Assembly (NCBI RefSeq): GCF_024298965.1
Contig: NZ_CP085193.1
Span: forward strand, 5,766,001-5,830,000
Direction of reading: 5' to 3'
Source of the DNA: Streptomyces rapamycinicus NRRL 5491
GTDB taxonomy: Bacteria; Actinomycetota; Actinomycetes; Streptomycetales; Streptomycetaceae
Length of the DNA: 64,000 nt
The position numbers were made by a program, and so were the translations under genes. Positions 49,184-56,795 of the stretch are shown here, in pieces. Each line of letters begins with the position of its first letter. The stretch's first letter is position 1. A model generated the notes under the pieces. That model saw only the letters and a list, made by a program, of their open reading frames with translations, did not search any database and was not told where the DNA came from.

Positions 49184-50104
49184 CTACGCGCCGTCCGCGG
49201 CCTGAACGGTGACGCGCTCGATCGCCCGCACGGCGACATCCGGCTGGTCGACGTAGATGTAGTGCGCGCTGTTCTTGGCGGTGCTCAGCTTGGAGCGACT
49301 GGAGACCGCGAGCCACTTGCGCTGGCCGTTGGTCCACGCCCGCTCCAGACCCGGCCCGTAGTCGGGCACCTCCGCGAGGTACTGCTTCCCGTGGTGGATC
49401 ACCTCCACCGGGATGTCCCCGGCGGAACGGACCTTCCCGTCAGGCACCGTGAGCATTTCCGGCTCCCCTCCGTGAAGGATCGCGAGGGTCTGATCACGCA
49501 ATGCGACCGCCGGGCCGGTGGCGGACTCGGGGATCCCCTTGTTGAGATCGGCGGTCTGGGTCGGTGAGGTGGCGTCCATCAGGACCAGCCCCTTGACCCT
49601 GTCCTGGTGGTCGGGGGCGTACCGAGCGGCGATCAGCCCGCCCAGCGAATGCCCGGCCAGGACGACCGGGTTGTCACCGGCGACCCGGTCGAGCACCGCG
49701 GTCAGCACCTTCCCCGTGCTCTTGAGGGTCTGCGGCCCGTCGGGCTTGTCGCTGGCGCCTTCGCCGAGCCGGTCGTAGGAACAGACCCGGTTCTTCTTGC
49801 TCAGGGTCTTCTGGATCCCGGCCATCTTCTCCAGACCGTCGCCGCCCCCGGGCACCAGCATGACGACCGGCCTGCCGTCCGCCGAGGTCCCCGAACAGGA
49901 CACGTTCACCAACCGTCCGCCGACCTCGATCTTCTTGGTGCCGGTGAGCAAGTCCTGATCGCCCGCCTTCTGGGAAGCGGCGGCGGACGTGGTGGCGGAC
50001 TTGTCGGAATCCGCCTTGGTGGAGTCCTCACAGCCGACCAGCCCCACACCGGCCACGGCGCAGGACAGCGCGATCACGGCGGGCACCCTGGCACTGCGGA
50101 TCAT
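49184..50104 (-). CDS. Lipoprotein alpha/beta hydrolase
   Basis: A 306-residue secreted hydrolase. A lipoprotein signal (MIRSARVPAVIALSCAVAGV) ends in LVGC, followed by a Ser/Thr/Asp linker. The nucleophile is in LAGHSLGGLIAARY, the acid in LVLMDATSP, and the base His probably in NSAHYIYVDQPD. It should sit on the outer face of the membrane. Substrate unknown. No neighbouring partner. Confidence 0.9.
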   Translation of the reverse strand: MIRSARVPAVIALSCAVAGVGLVGCEDSTKADSDKSATTSAAASQKAGDQDLLTGTKKIEVGGRLVNVSCSGTSADGRPVVMLVPGGGDGLEKMAGIQKTLSKKNRVCSYDRLGEGASDKPDGPQTLKSTGKVLTAVLDRVAGDNPVVLAGHSLGGLIAARYAPDHQDRVKGLVLMDATSPTQTADLNKGIPESATGPAVALRDQTLAILHGGEPEMLTVPDGKVRSAGDIPVEVIHHGKQYLAEVPDYGPGLERAWTNGQRKWLAVSSRSKLSTAKNSAHYIYVDQPDVAVRAIERVTVQAADGA

Positions 50105-50249
50105 CGTTCTTCCCCCCTGAGAGAGTCTGGGTCACCCGCTCCACGCGGGCGTCTCAGACGCTATGGACCCGGAGCCCCGGAATCGTCACCACACGGAGGA
50201 CACCTGCGCGTAGCTCGCCCGGGGGACAAGCCCCAAGCCCATGGGCCCC

Positions 50250-51194
50250 CTAGCGGTGCTCCCAGTGCACGGGGTCGGCTTCCAGGACCGCGCGGTCCCA
50301 GTCGGCCAGTTCGGCGGTCGCCTCGTAGGTGCTGTGCAGGAATTCGCTCAGCGTCCGGTCCGGATCAGGTGCGGTGGCGACCGCCTCGTAGGGCAGCACG
50401 AATTCGCCGACATCCCGCCGGTACGAGGCCGTCGCGGGCCGGACCGGCTGGTCGGCGAAGCCGGCGGGCTCGGGGTAGGCGTAGGAGTAGAAGCCGCCCT
50501 CCTCACCGCCGCCGGGCCAGAAGCCACAGCTGGACAGTTCGACGGAGTACGCCTCCTGCGTCACCCGGTCCGGCAGGTTCGGCACACCGCCGGGGGGATG
50601 CGGCGGCGCGGTACGGCCGGAGAAGCGGGTGACGGCCAGGTCCATCGCTCCCCAGAAGAAGTGCACGGGGCTGGCCTTGCCGACGAAATGGGACCGGAAT
50701 TCCCCGAACACCCGGTGTGCGTTCAGCAATTGCCCCCAGAAGAGCCGGGCGGCGTACGGGTCGTACGCCGCGTGCCGGTGGTCCTCCGGGAACGGGATCG
50801 CCACCGGCACCTCGTTCGGCCGGGGGTACATCCGGGTCTGGATGCCCAGGTCTCCCAGCAGGCCCATGATCTCGGAGTAGAACTGGGACACCGGTTTGGA
50901 CTCCAGCGCCAGCTCGCGCCTGCTTCCGTCGCTGACCCTGATCCCCAGCCGGTCGTCGATGAAGTCGAACTCGATATCGAACGCTCCGGTCCCGTACGGC
51001 ACCGTGGACGTGCTCAGCCCGCGCGGGGTGACATACAAGGTCACCTGCCACCACTGATTGGCCGGTGGCGCGTGGTCCAGCCGGATCTTGCCGACGATCT
51101 GGGTCCACATGTGCAGGGTGTCCCGGGTCTCGGCCCAGTCCTCCAGCCGGAGCCGCGGCCAGGCGCCGGCCCGCTGTGTCTTCTGGTTGGCCAT
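50250..51194 (-). CDS. DUF5996 protein
   Basis: A 314-residue soluble protein from the ATG at 51194 (MANQKTQRAGAWPRL), with GGGAGGCGAG before it. Conserved stretches are DTLHMWTQIVGKIRL, HAPPANQWWQVTLYVTPRG and PVHFFWGAMDLAVTRFSGR, matching DUF5996, a family without assigned function. Trp and His are abundant. The frame is open to 51365 without similarity. Confidence 0.85.
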   Translation of the reverse strand: MANQKTQRAGAWPRLRLEDWAETRDTLHMWTQIVGKIRLDHAPPANQWWQVTLYVTPRGLSTSTVPYGTGAFDIEFDFIDDRLGIRVSDGSRRELALESKPVSQFYSEIMGLLGDLGIQTRMYPRPNEVPVAIPFPEDHRHAAYDPYAARLFWGQLLNAHRVFGEFRSHFVGKASPVHFFWGAMDLAVTRFSGRTAPPHPPGGVPNLPDRVTQEAYSVELSSCGFWPGGGEEGGFYSYAYPEPAGFADQPVRPATASYRRDVGEFVLPYEAVATAPDPDRTLSEFLHSTYEATAELADWDRAVLEADPVHWEHR

Positions 51195-51392
51195 CTCGCC
51201 TCCCGCGGGACTCACCGCTCTGGCGACAACGCACGGTCGATGGATTCCGGCCCGGCCGAGTACCCGCCCGTCCCGCCACTCAAAACCAGCGCGGAAATCC
51301 GGGGAGTGCATGTGAGCAAGCGGAGGAACCGACCGCCTGCCGCACCACGACCACGGCGGTCGCATGCCTCGCCACTCGGTGTCGGCCAGGGC

Positions 51393-51842
51393 TTACGGGG
51401 CCGCCTCGGGAGGCGCGGCGATCTCCTGGATGACATTCCAGAAGGTATCGGTGCCCGGTGCGCGGGTGCGCTCGAACAGAGCGCTGCGGACTGCCCGCGC
51501 GTGTGCCGGGCGGGCGGCGGCAAGGGCGGTCCGGCCTTCGTCCGTCGCGACAATCAGCACGCGCCTGCCGTGTCCGTCTTCGCGTCGCAGGAGTCCGCGT
51601 TCGGCCATCCGGGAGAGCTGGCGCGACAGGCGGGCGCGTTTCCAGTCCAGCATGGCGCCAAGGTCCTGCTGGGGCATGCGGCCATCGCCGTTCTCGATCA
51701 CGCGCGAGAGGACGGCGAAGTCGGCCGCGGACAGTCCGGCGGCACTGTGGATCTCTCGTGCGACCGCGGCGAGTACCGCGTCGTTTGCTCGTTTCCAGGC
51801 GATCCACCGCGCCATCTCGGAGTCGTCGAGGGGGTGCGTCAT
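51393..51842 (-). CDS. MarR-family transcriptional regulator
   Basis: A 149-residue winged-helix repressor. The HTH is at about residues 57-100 (PQQDLGAMLDWKRARLSRQLSRM) and the wing REDGHGRRVLIVATDEG. It is divergent from the SDR gene and shares with it a 10-bp-arm inverted repeat (51866-51902), so it probably represses the SDR gene and itself. The inducer is unknown. Confidence 0.92.
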   Translation of the reverse strand: MTHPLDDSEMARWIAWKRANDAVLAAVAREIHSAAGLSAADFAVLSRVIENGDGRMPQQDLGAMLDWKRARLSRQLSRMAERGLLRREDGHGRRVLIVATDEGRTALAAARPAHARAVRSALFERTRAPGTDTFWNVIQEIAAPPEAAP

Positions 51843-51862
51843 GGAGTCACCCTACTCTTGAG

Positions 51863-51902
51863 TTGCCATGTAAACACAAGCGGACCATGATGGTTTACAT
51901 GG
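51863..51902. promoter_or_regulatory. MarR operator and SDR promoter
   Basis: CCATGTAAAC (51866-51875) and GTTTACATGG (51893-51902) are perfect inverted arms 17 bp apart. TTGCCA (51863-51868) and CATGAT (51886-51891), spaced 17 bp, form a promoter overlapped by both arms. Transcription would begin at the ATG at 51899, making a leaderless SDR message. Confidence 0.7.
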
Positions 51903-52684
51903 AAACTCATCTGAAGCGCGCAGTACTCATCACCGGCGGCGGCTCGGGCATTGGTCTCGGCCTGGCCGAACGGCATCTGGCCGCCGGACACCGCGTCACC
52001 ATCACCGGCCGCAGCGCCGACCGACTCACGGCGGCGGCTGACCGCCTGCCCGGCATCGAAACCGTCACCAACGACATCGCCACCCCTGAAGGTCGGCAGC
52101 ACCTGGCCGATCACGTCCGGCAGACCATGCCGGAGCTGGACGTGCTGATCAACAACGCCGGTATCCAGCGACGGGTGGGCATCGCCTCGGACCGATCCAG
52201 CTGGGCCGAAGCGCAGAACGAGATCGACATCCTGTTCGCCGCCCCGGTCCACCTCGGGCAGTTGCTCGTCCCGCACATGCTGACCCACGGCCGTCCCAGC
52301 GTGCTGGTCAACATCACCTCCGGCGGAGCCTTCTTCCCACAGCCGTTCGCCCCGCTCTACAGCGCGGCCAAAGCCGCACTGCACAGCTACACCGTCAACC
52401 TGCGCCACGCCCTGAAGGCCACCCCGGTCCGAGTGGTGGAACTGATCCCCCCGGCGGTGGCCACCGAGCTCACCGGCCCCGGCCAGGCACACGGCGCCGA
52501 CCTGGCCGAATTCTGCGACACCGTCTTCCCCCTGCTGGACGGCTCCCGCATGGAAGTCGGATTCGGCCCGACCGCTACCCCCGGCTTCACCGAGCAACGT
52601 GCCGCCGAACAGCGCGCCTTTGACGCCATGTCCGACCGTTTCGACGTGCCCGTATACCGGCCCGACGGCCTCGTATCGGGCTGA
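51899..52684 (+). CDS. Short-chain dehydrogenase/reductase (DltE-like)
   Basis: A 261-residue SDR enzyme (METHLKRAVLITGGGSG). Cofactor motif TGGGSGIG, NNAG, catalytic Ser in NITSGG and the Tyr-Lys pair in YSAAKAAL are all present. Alternative in-frame starts are ATG 51887 and 51890, but the promoter geometry favours 51899. The substrate is unknown. Regulation is by the divergent MarR protein. Confidence 0.9.
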   Translation: METHLKRAVLITGGGSGIGLGLAERHLAAGHRVTITGRSADRLTAAADRLPGIETVTNDIATPEGRQHLADHVRQTMPELDVLINNAGIQRRVGIASDRSSWAEAQNEIDILFAAPVHLGQLLVPHMLTHGRPSVLVNITSGGAFFPQPFAPLYSAAKAALHSYTVNLRHALKATPVRVVELIPPAVATELTGPGQAHGADLAEFCDTVFPLLDGSRMEVGFGPTATPGFTEQRAAEQRAFDAMSDRFDVPVYRPDGLVSG

Positions 52685-52702
52685 CCCTCCACTGCCCAAG
52701 AG

Positions 52703-52870
52703 GTGCGCGGCGAGCGTGCCGCGACTGGCAGTCGGCGCAGGCACTGCCGGGGCTGGTCACCGCCGTCCAGGCGGTCGACGACGCACCCCGTACCACCTGG
52801 ACATCGAGACCGACGACGTCGAGGCGGAAACCACGCGCTTGCTCGCCCTGGGCGCCGAGCGCCCCGTTCA
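52703..52870 (+). pseudogene. Truncated, frameshifted VOC (glyoxalase-fold) gene
   Basis: The segment 52739-52860 is nearly identical in DNA to the middle of the intact VOC gene at 56172-56561 (encoding ALPGLVTAVQAVDDAPR and ETTRLLALGAE). One base is missing at about 52794. The first about 48 codons are absent. The 35 bp before the join match the region upstream of the intact gene (GTGCGCGGCGAGCGTGCC). So a copy of the whole locus lost its N-terminal half and its end. Confidence 0.85.
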
Positions 52871-52965
52871 CGGGCGTTCAGGCGTGACCGGCAGCCGTCC
52901 CCTAGCGGTGAACAGCCGCCCATGAGCACAGGTGAACGCCACCGAACGCCGCCCACCACCCCACC

Positions 52966-53022
52966 AACAGACTTGGAAAGCGTCTGGGTACGGAAGTTGC
53001 TCCCACGACGCACGAGGTTCGG
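52966..53022 (+). other. tRNA-Ser(GGA)-like 3' remnant, possible old attachment site
   Basis: ACTTGGAAAGCGTCTGGG resembles the anticodon loop (GGA) and stem of tRNA-Ser, and CACGAGGTTCG resembles its T arm. They are separated by a variable-arm-like stretch. There is no 5' half and no 3' acceptor, so it is not functional. Integrating elements often leave such tRNA fragments. Confidence 0.35.
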
Positions 53023-53042
53023 CATGTGATCAGCTTTGGGCC

Positions 53043-53507
53043 GTGGAGACCATCATCGCCAGTGCCATAGCCGTCCTCGGAACGCTGCTGGGTTCGGCGA
53101 TCACCCTGGCGTTCCAGCAGCGCACCACCGACAGGAGTCATCAGTTCAACCGTCGCGAGAGGCTCCGACAGGAGCGACTCGATGCCTACTCCGTCTATGC
53201 CGGCGCGTTGATCAACTACCGTCGCTGCCTCGTTCACCTCTGGTTCTGTGAGCACGAACATCCCCCGCCGGAGAGCCCGGACACCGTGCGCATCCGCGCC
53301 TACGACTTGCGCTCCAATGCTCAAGAAGCTCTCTTCCTGATGCAGATGCTCACGGACGACGAGACGCTGAGCCAGGCTGCGGAGGACGTGCTTGCGGACA
53401 TCACGAGACTGGCCAAGGCTGACGACAGGGCCGAACTCGACGATCTCAGAGTGCGGACCCGTGACGACATCAGCCGACTTGTCAGCGCAGGCAAGAGGCA
53501 TCTCTGA
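53043..53507 (+). CDS. Membrane-anchored helical protein, KilB-like
   Basis: A 154-residue protein starting at GTG 53043. One N-terminal membrane helix (ETIIASAIAVLGTLLGSAIT, residues 2-21) is followed by a cytoplasmic helical bundle (QFNRRERLRQERLDAYSVY, LADITRLAKADDRAELDD). The layout matches a widespread Streptomyces family often labelled KilB, linked to plasmid and integrative-element spread. The assignment is from memory of the pattern. GC content is lower than in the neighbours. A terminator follows at 53541. Confidence 0.6.
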   Translation: METIIASAIAVLGTLLGSAITLAFQQRTTDRSHQFNRRERLRQERLDAYSVYAGALINYRRCLVHLWFCEHEHPPPESPDTVRIRAYDLRSNAQEALFLMQMLTDDETLSQAAEDVLADITRLAKADDRAELDDLRVRTRDDISRLVSAGKRHL

Positions 53508-53923
53508 GACGCCTGCAATAGACGCCACGAGAGCATGAAGACCCCGGTGCCATCGGCACCGGGGTTCGTGATCGATTTCCTACCAGACCCTCCAAGAGCT
53601 GACCAGGCACGGGTGTGGTCCGGGTTGCTCTCGCATTCGTCGGACACCGGCAGACGCCCGCCGCGACTCTCCGCGATCCGGAGCGCGTCTCGCAGCGCCT
53701 CGATCAGGCGGTTGGAGAGGTAGCGGAGCTCTCCGGCTCCCGCTTTTCGGTCGCGGAGCAGTAAGCGGGCGTGGCCGATGAGTTCGGCGCCCATTCGGAG
53801 CTGGACCGCTTCCATCTCGTCAGCCAGGCGCGACATATACCCCGCGCCGTCCGCGTCCGACACCAGGTAGCACGGCTGCCCGGCTGGGCCGGACCATGGC
53901 AGCAATCGCGGTTGCGCAGTCAC
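53321..53923 (-). CDS. Conserved accessory protein, 3' end probably lost
   Basis: It starts at GTG 53923 (VTAQPRLLPWSGPAGQPCYL). The first about 90 residues (SRLADEMEAVQLRMGAELIGHA, LRYLSNRLIEALRDALRIAESRGG) have the composition and rhythm of a helical family common beside XRE regulators in Streptomyces accessory loci. Beyond SDECES the frame has no stop for a further 100 codons, runs through the hairpin at 53541-53565 and overlaps the KilB-like gene in antisense. The natural stop has therefore probably been deleted. Translationally coupled to the small gene upstream. Confidence 0.5.
   Translation of the reverse strand: MTAQPRLLPWSGPAGQPCYLVSDADGAGYMSRLADEMEAVQLRMGAELIGHARLLLRDRKAGAGELRYLSNRLIEALRDALRIAESRGGRLPVSDECESNPDHTRAWSALGGSGRKSITNPGADGTGVFMLSWRLLQASQRCLLPALTSRLMSSRVRTLRSSSSALSSALASLVMSASTSSAAWLSVSSSVSICIRKRAS
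53541..53565. terminator. Terminator after the KilB-like gene
   Basis: ACCCCGGTGCC-ATC-GGCACCGGGGT, an 11-bp perfect stem, 33 bp past the stop codon. Confidence 0.85.
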
Positions 53924-54105
53924 CTGACCACCACCATCCCGTGTGGAGCGCACAGCAGCTCCACACGAGGGACCGACTCCCGATGTGCCTGATGTACGCA
54001 CGGAAGCCGCAGCGTCGGGGCGTCCGCACAGGTCACCGAAGCGCTTACGCCGGGCGCCGGCAGTCGCAGCAGCCACCGCACGAATCGGGGGATACGGTTT
54101 GGCAC
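53920..54105 (-). CDS. Small protein of 61 residues, coupled to the next gene
   Basis: Starts at GTG 54105 with a strong GAAGGAG site seven bases before it. It reads VPNRIPRFVRWLLRLPAPGV and has three cysteines. Its TGA overlaps the GTG of the following gene (GTGA), a sign of coupled translation. No known family. The clear ribosome binding site and coupling are the evidence that it is real. Confidence 0.5.
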   Translation of the reverse strand: MPNRIPRFVRWLLRLPAPGVSASVTCADAPTLRLPCVHQAHRESVPRVELLCAPHGMVVVR

Positions 54106-54207
54106 GTTGACGCTCCTTCGCAGCGTTGACCACGCCCCCGGGCCGCTCGCATCGGTCGCGGGGGTCTCTCCCCACAGCCCGACTGGGCAGCATGGGACGG
54201 GAACGGA

Positions 54208-54525
54208 TTGCAGATCATGGCGGGCCGATGCTGGACCGAGCTGCGCCGCCCCATCCGCGCAGTTCCCGTACTGGAGGGCTTTCTCTCCCGCTACGACGAC
54301 ACCCACGCCCGCGACAAGAGCCTCTACCTGTCCTGGCTCGCCGACTCCTACCTCACCGCCGGAGAGATCGAGCAGGCCACAGCCTCCGTCAGCCGCGCCC
54401 TCGAACTCTCCGCCGGAGTGGCGTCCGTCCGGCCACGCCAGCGCCTTGCCCCGATCCTCCACCGGCTCAACGCCCACAAGGCGCTTCCGGCCGTGGCCGA
54501 CGTCCTGACGAGGGCCAGGACGTGA
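54208..54525 (+). pseudogene. C-terminal fragment of an XRE-family regulator
   Basis: The readable 105 residues (AGRCWTELRRPIRAVPVLEG, SLYLSWLADSYLTAGEIEQA) match the tetratricopeptide-like C-terminus of long Streptomyces XRE regulators, usually about 400 residues. The N-terminal helix-turn-helix and about 300 residues are missing. The start ATG has no ribosome binding site. It is likely a remnant from the same accessory locus as the neighbours. Confidence 0.7.
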
Positions 54526-54529
54526 GAGG

Positions 54530-54862
54530 TCAGTTCCCGGACTCCGGCTCAGTGGTCCGCTCCACCCACCGCAGATAGGCATCCGAGCCCGCGACGATCG
54601 GCACCGCCGACACCTCGGGGTTCTTCCACGGATGATGCTCCAAGAGGTGCTCTTCGAGCTCGGCATAGCGGTCGGCACGGGTCTTGAACAGCAGCTGCCA
54701 CTCCTCCCCCGTCCCGAACTCCCCCTGATGCCAGAAGACGGAGACCACCGGCCCGACGATCTGTGCCCCGGCCGCGAGCCGAGCCGTCACCACCGACCCC
54801 GCAAGCTTCTCGGCTTCCTCACGGCTTTCCGTCGCCGTCGCCACCTGAAGGAAATCAGTCAT
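54530..54862 (-). CDS. cutA: Divalent-cation tolerance protein CutA
   Basis: A 110-residue trimeric, very stable protein, named for copper tolerance in E. coli though its role is unsettled. Family marks are ATATESREEAEKLAGSVV, AAGAQIVGPVVSVFWHQGE and HPWKNPEVSAVPIVAGS. It starts with the ATG at 54862. Confidence 0.95.
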   Translation of the reverse strand: MTDFLQVATATESREEAEKLAGSVVTARLAAGAQIVGPVVSVFWHQGEFGTGEEWQLLFKTRADRYAELEEHLLEHHPWKNPEVSAVPIVAGSDAYLRWVERTTEPESGN

Positions 54863-54892
54863 GCCCGCGAGCGTGGCCCTGAAGCCGACGCG

Positions 54893-56089
54893 TCAGCCCT
54901 GGGCGAGGGTCTTGAGGCGGCCCACGGCGTCCGTAAGGACCTCTTCGCGCTTGCAGAAGGCGAACCGGACGAAGGGGGAGCCCTGGTCCTGGTGGTCGTA
55001 GAAGACCGCGTTCGGGACCGCGACCACACCGCAGCGCTCGGGGAGGGAGCGGCAGAAGGCGAAGCCGTCGGTCTCGCCGAGGGGGCGGATGTCGGTGGTG
55101 ATGAAGTACGTGCCCGAGGGGCGGAAGACATGGAAGCCCGCGTCGGTCAGGCCGTCGGCCAGCAGATCGCGCTTGGCGCGCAGATCGTCCCGGATGCCAT
55201 GGAAATAGGCGTCCGGGAGGGCCAGCGCCTCGGCCACCGCGTACTGGAAGGGGCCCGCCGAGACATAGGTGAGGTACTGCTTGGCCGAGCGCACCGCCGT
55301 GACCAGCTCGGGAGCGCCGGTCACCCAGCCGACCTTCCAGCCCGTGAACGAAAACGTCTTTCCGCTGCTGCTGATGGTGACGGTGCGCTCGCGCATCCCG
55401 GGGAAGGAGACGAGCGGGGTGTGCTCGGCGCCGAAGACGAGGTGCTCGTAGACCTCGTCGGTGACCACCAGGAGATCGCGCTCGACGGCGAGCTCGGCGA
55501 CCGCGGCCAGCTCATCGTGGGTGAGCACGGTGCCGGTGGGGTTGTGCGGAGTGTTGAGCAGGATGAGCCGGGTGCGGTCGGTGACGGCGGCGCGCAGCTC
55601 GTCCAGGTCCAGCCGGAAGGCGTCACCGTCCGGGCGCAGGGTGACGGGCACGCGGACGCCGCCCGCCATGGCGACACAGGCGGCGTACGAGTCGTAGTAC
55701 GGCTCCAGCGCGATCACCTCGTCGCCCGGCTCCACCAGCGCCAGCAGCGACGCCGCGATGGCCTCGGTGGCGCCCGCGGTGATCAGCACCTCGGTGTCGG
55801 GGTCGAAGGCCAGGCCGTACCAGCGCCGCTGGTGCTCGGTGACGGCGGTGCGCAGCTCCGGCACGCCGGGGCCGGGCGGATACTGATTCCCCCGGCCGTC
55901 CCGCAGCGCGCGGACGGCGGCCTCGCGCACCTCCTCGGGGCCGTCGGTGTCCGGAAAGCCCTGCCCGAGGTTGATGGCGCCGGTGCGCACGGCGAGGGCG
56001 GACATCTCTGCGAAGATCGTGGTGCCGAAGGCGGCCAGTCGGCGGTTGAGCGGCGGTCGTCCCATGGCGCCCATACTCCGCCGAACCAT
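54893..56089 (-). CDS. Class I pyridoxal-phosphate aminotransferase (KAT/YbdL-like)
   Basis: A 398-residue fold-type I aminotransferase close to the methionine/kynurenine aminotransferase group. Marks are LGQGFPDTDGPEEV, LNTPHNPTGTVLT, VVTDEVYEHLVF and the PLP lysine in SSSGKTFSFTGWKVGWV. It may start at ATG 56089, 56074 or 56065. Given the kynurenine operon 16 kb away, a role with kynurenine is possible but not shown. The same group also acts on several keto acids. Confidence 0.9.
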   Translation of the reverse strand: MVRRSMGAMGRPPLNRRLAAFGTTIFAEMSALAVRTGAINLGQGFPDTDGPEEVREAAVRALRDGRGNQYPPGPGVPELRTAVTEHQRRWYGLAFDPDTEVLITAGATEAIAASLLALVEPGDEVIALEPYYDSYAACVAMAGGVRVPVTLRPDGDAFRLDLDELRAAVTDRTRLILLNTPHNPTGTVLTHDELAAVAELAVERDLLVVTDEVYEHLVFGAEHTPLVSFPGMRERTVTISSSGKTFSFTGWKVGWVTGAPELVTAVRSAKQYLTYVSAGPFQYAVAEALALPDAYFHGIRDDLRAKRDLLADGLTDAGFHVFRPSGTYFITTDIRPLGETDGFAFCRSLPERCGVVAVPNAVFYDHQDQGSPFVRFAFCKREEVLTDAVGRLKTLAQG

Positions 56090-56171
56090 TGGCCTCCATC
56101 AACTCTCCCCCTGCCCGGCGCGGGGCGCGCCCGCCGGTCTGGGGGCTGTGTCGCCCTCGTAACGGGCGACG

Positions 56172-56561
56172 TCAGGCCCAGACGTTGGCCTGTGCCCGAA
56201 ATACCTCGGGGTCGCTTTCCACGGGCAGCACGCACACCAGGTGGCCACCAGGAACCCGTAGCACTCGGCACTCCTGCCACCGCGAAATCTGCTCGGCACC
56301 CAGGGCGAGCAGGCGCGTGGTTTCCGCCTCGACGTCGTCGGACTCGATGTCCAGGTGGATACGGGGTGCGTCGTCGACCGCCTGGACGGCGGTGACCAGC
56401 CCCGGCAGTGCCTCATGATCCGTGGTGAACTGCGGCTCCGGCGCGAACGGCCGAGCGGTGACGCCAAGAGCCGCCGCCCAGAAGGCGGCCGCGCGGGCGG
56501 CCTCGGCTTCCGGCGCGTCGATCAGAACGGCGTACACACGGCTCCGATGTATGTACGGCAA
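56172..56561 (-). CDS. VOC-superfamily (glyoxalase-fold) protein
   Basis: A 129-residue protein with the paired beta-alpha-beta-beta-beta fold. MPYIHRSRVYAVLIDAPE begins it, and the second half holds HLDIESDDVEAETTRLLAL and GGHLVCVLPVES. Metal-binding His/Glu positions of true glyoxalases are only partly present. A truncated paralogue lies at 52703-52870. Confidence 0.88.
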   Translation of the reverse strand: MPYIHRSRVYAVLIDAPEAEAARAAAFWAAALGVTARPFAPEPQFTTDHEALPGLVTAVQAVDDAPRIHLDIESDDVEAETTRLLALGAEQISRWQECRVLRVPGGHLVCVLPVESDPEVFRAQANVWA

Positions 56562-56795
56562 CTACCCCTTGCGCCAGCTGTCAGTCGCGGCACGCTCGCC
56601 GCGCACGCCGGTCACCGCCCCCGGTCGCCCCGCTCCCCCGGTTGGACTTCCCCCGGTCGCGGGCGTCCGCGGCCTGGCGGATGGTCGGTGTGTCCGCCGA
56701 GCCCCCTGGTCCGTCCCCTCCCCGGGGGCTCGGCGCAGGTCAGGTCCGTCGTGTGCCCGTAGTGTGCCCGTCGTGCGCCAGCACCGGAGGTCTCC

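Noticed and set aside
52587..52871. Minus-strand frame across the VOC fragment as a new gene
   Set aside because: It is antisense to the VOC remnant and the SDR end and matches nothing.
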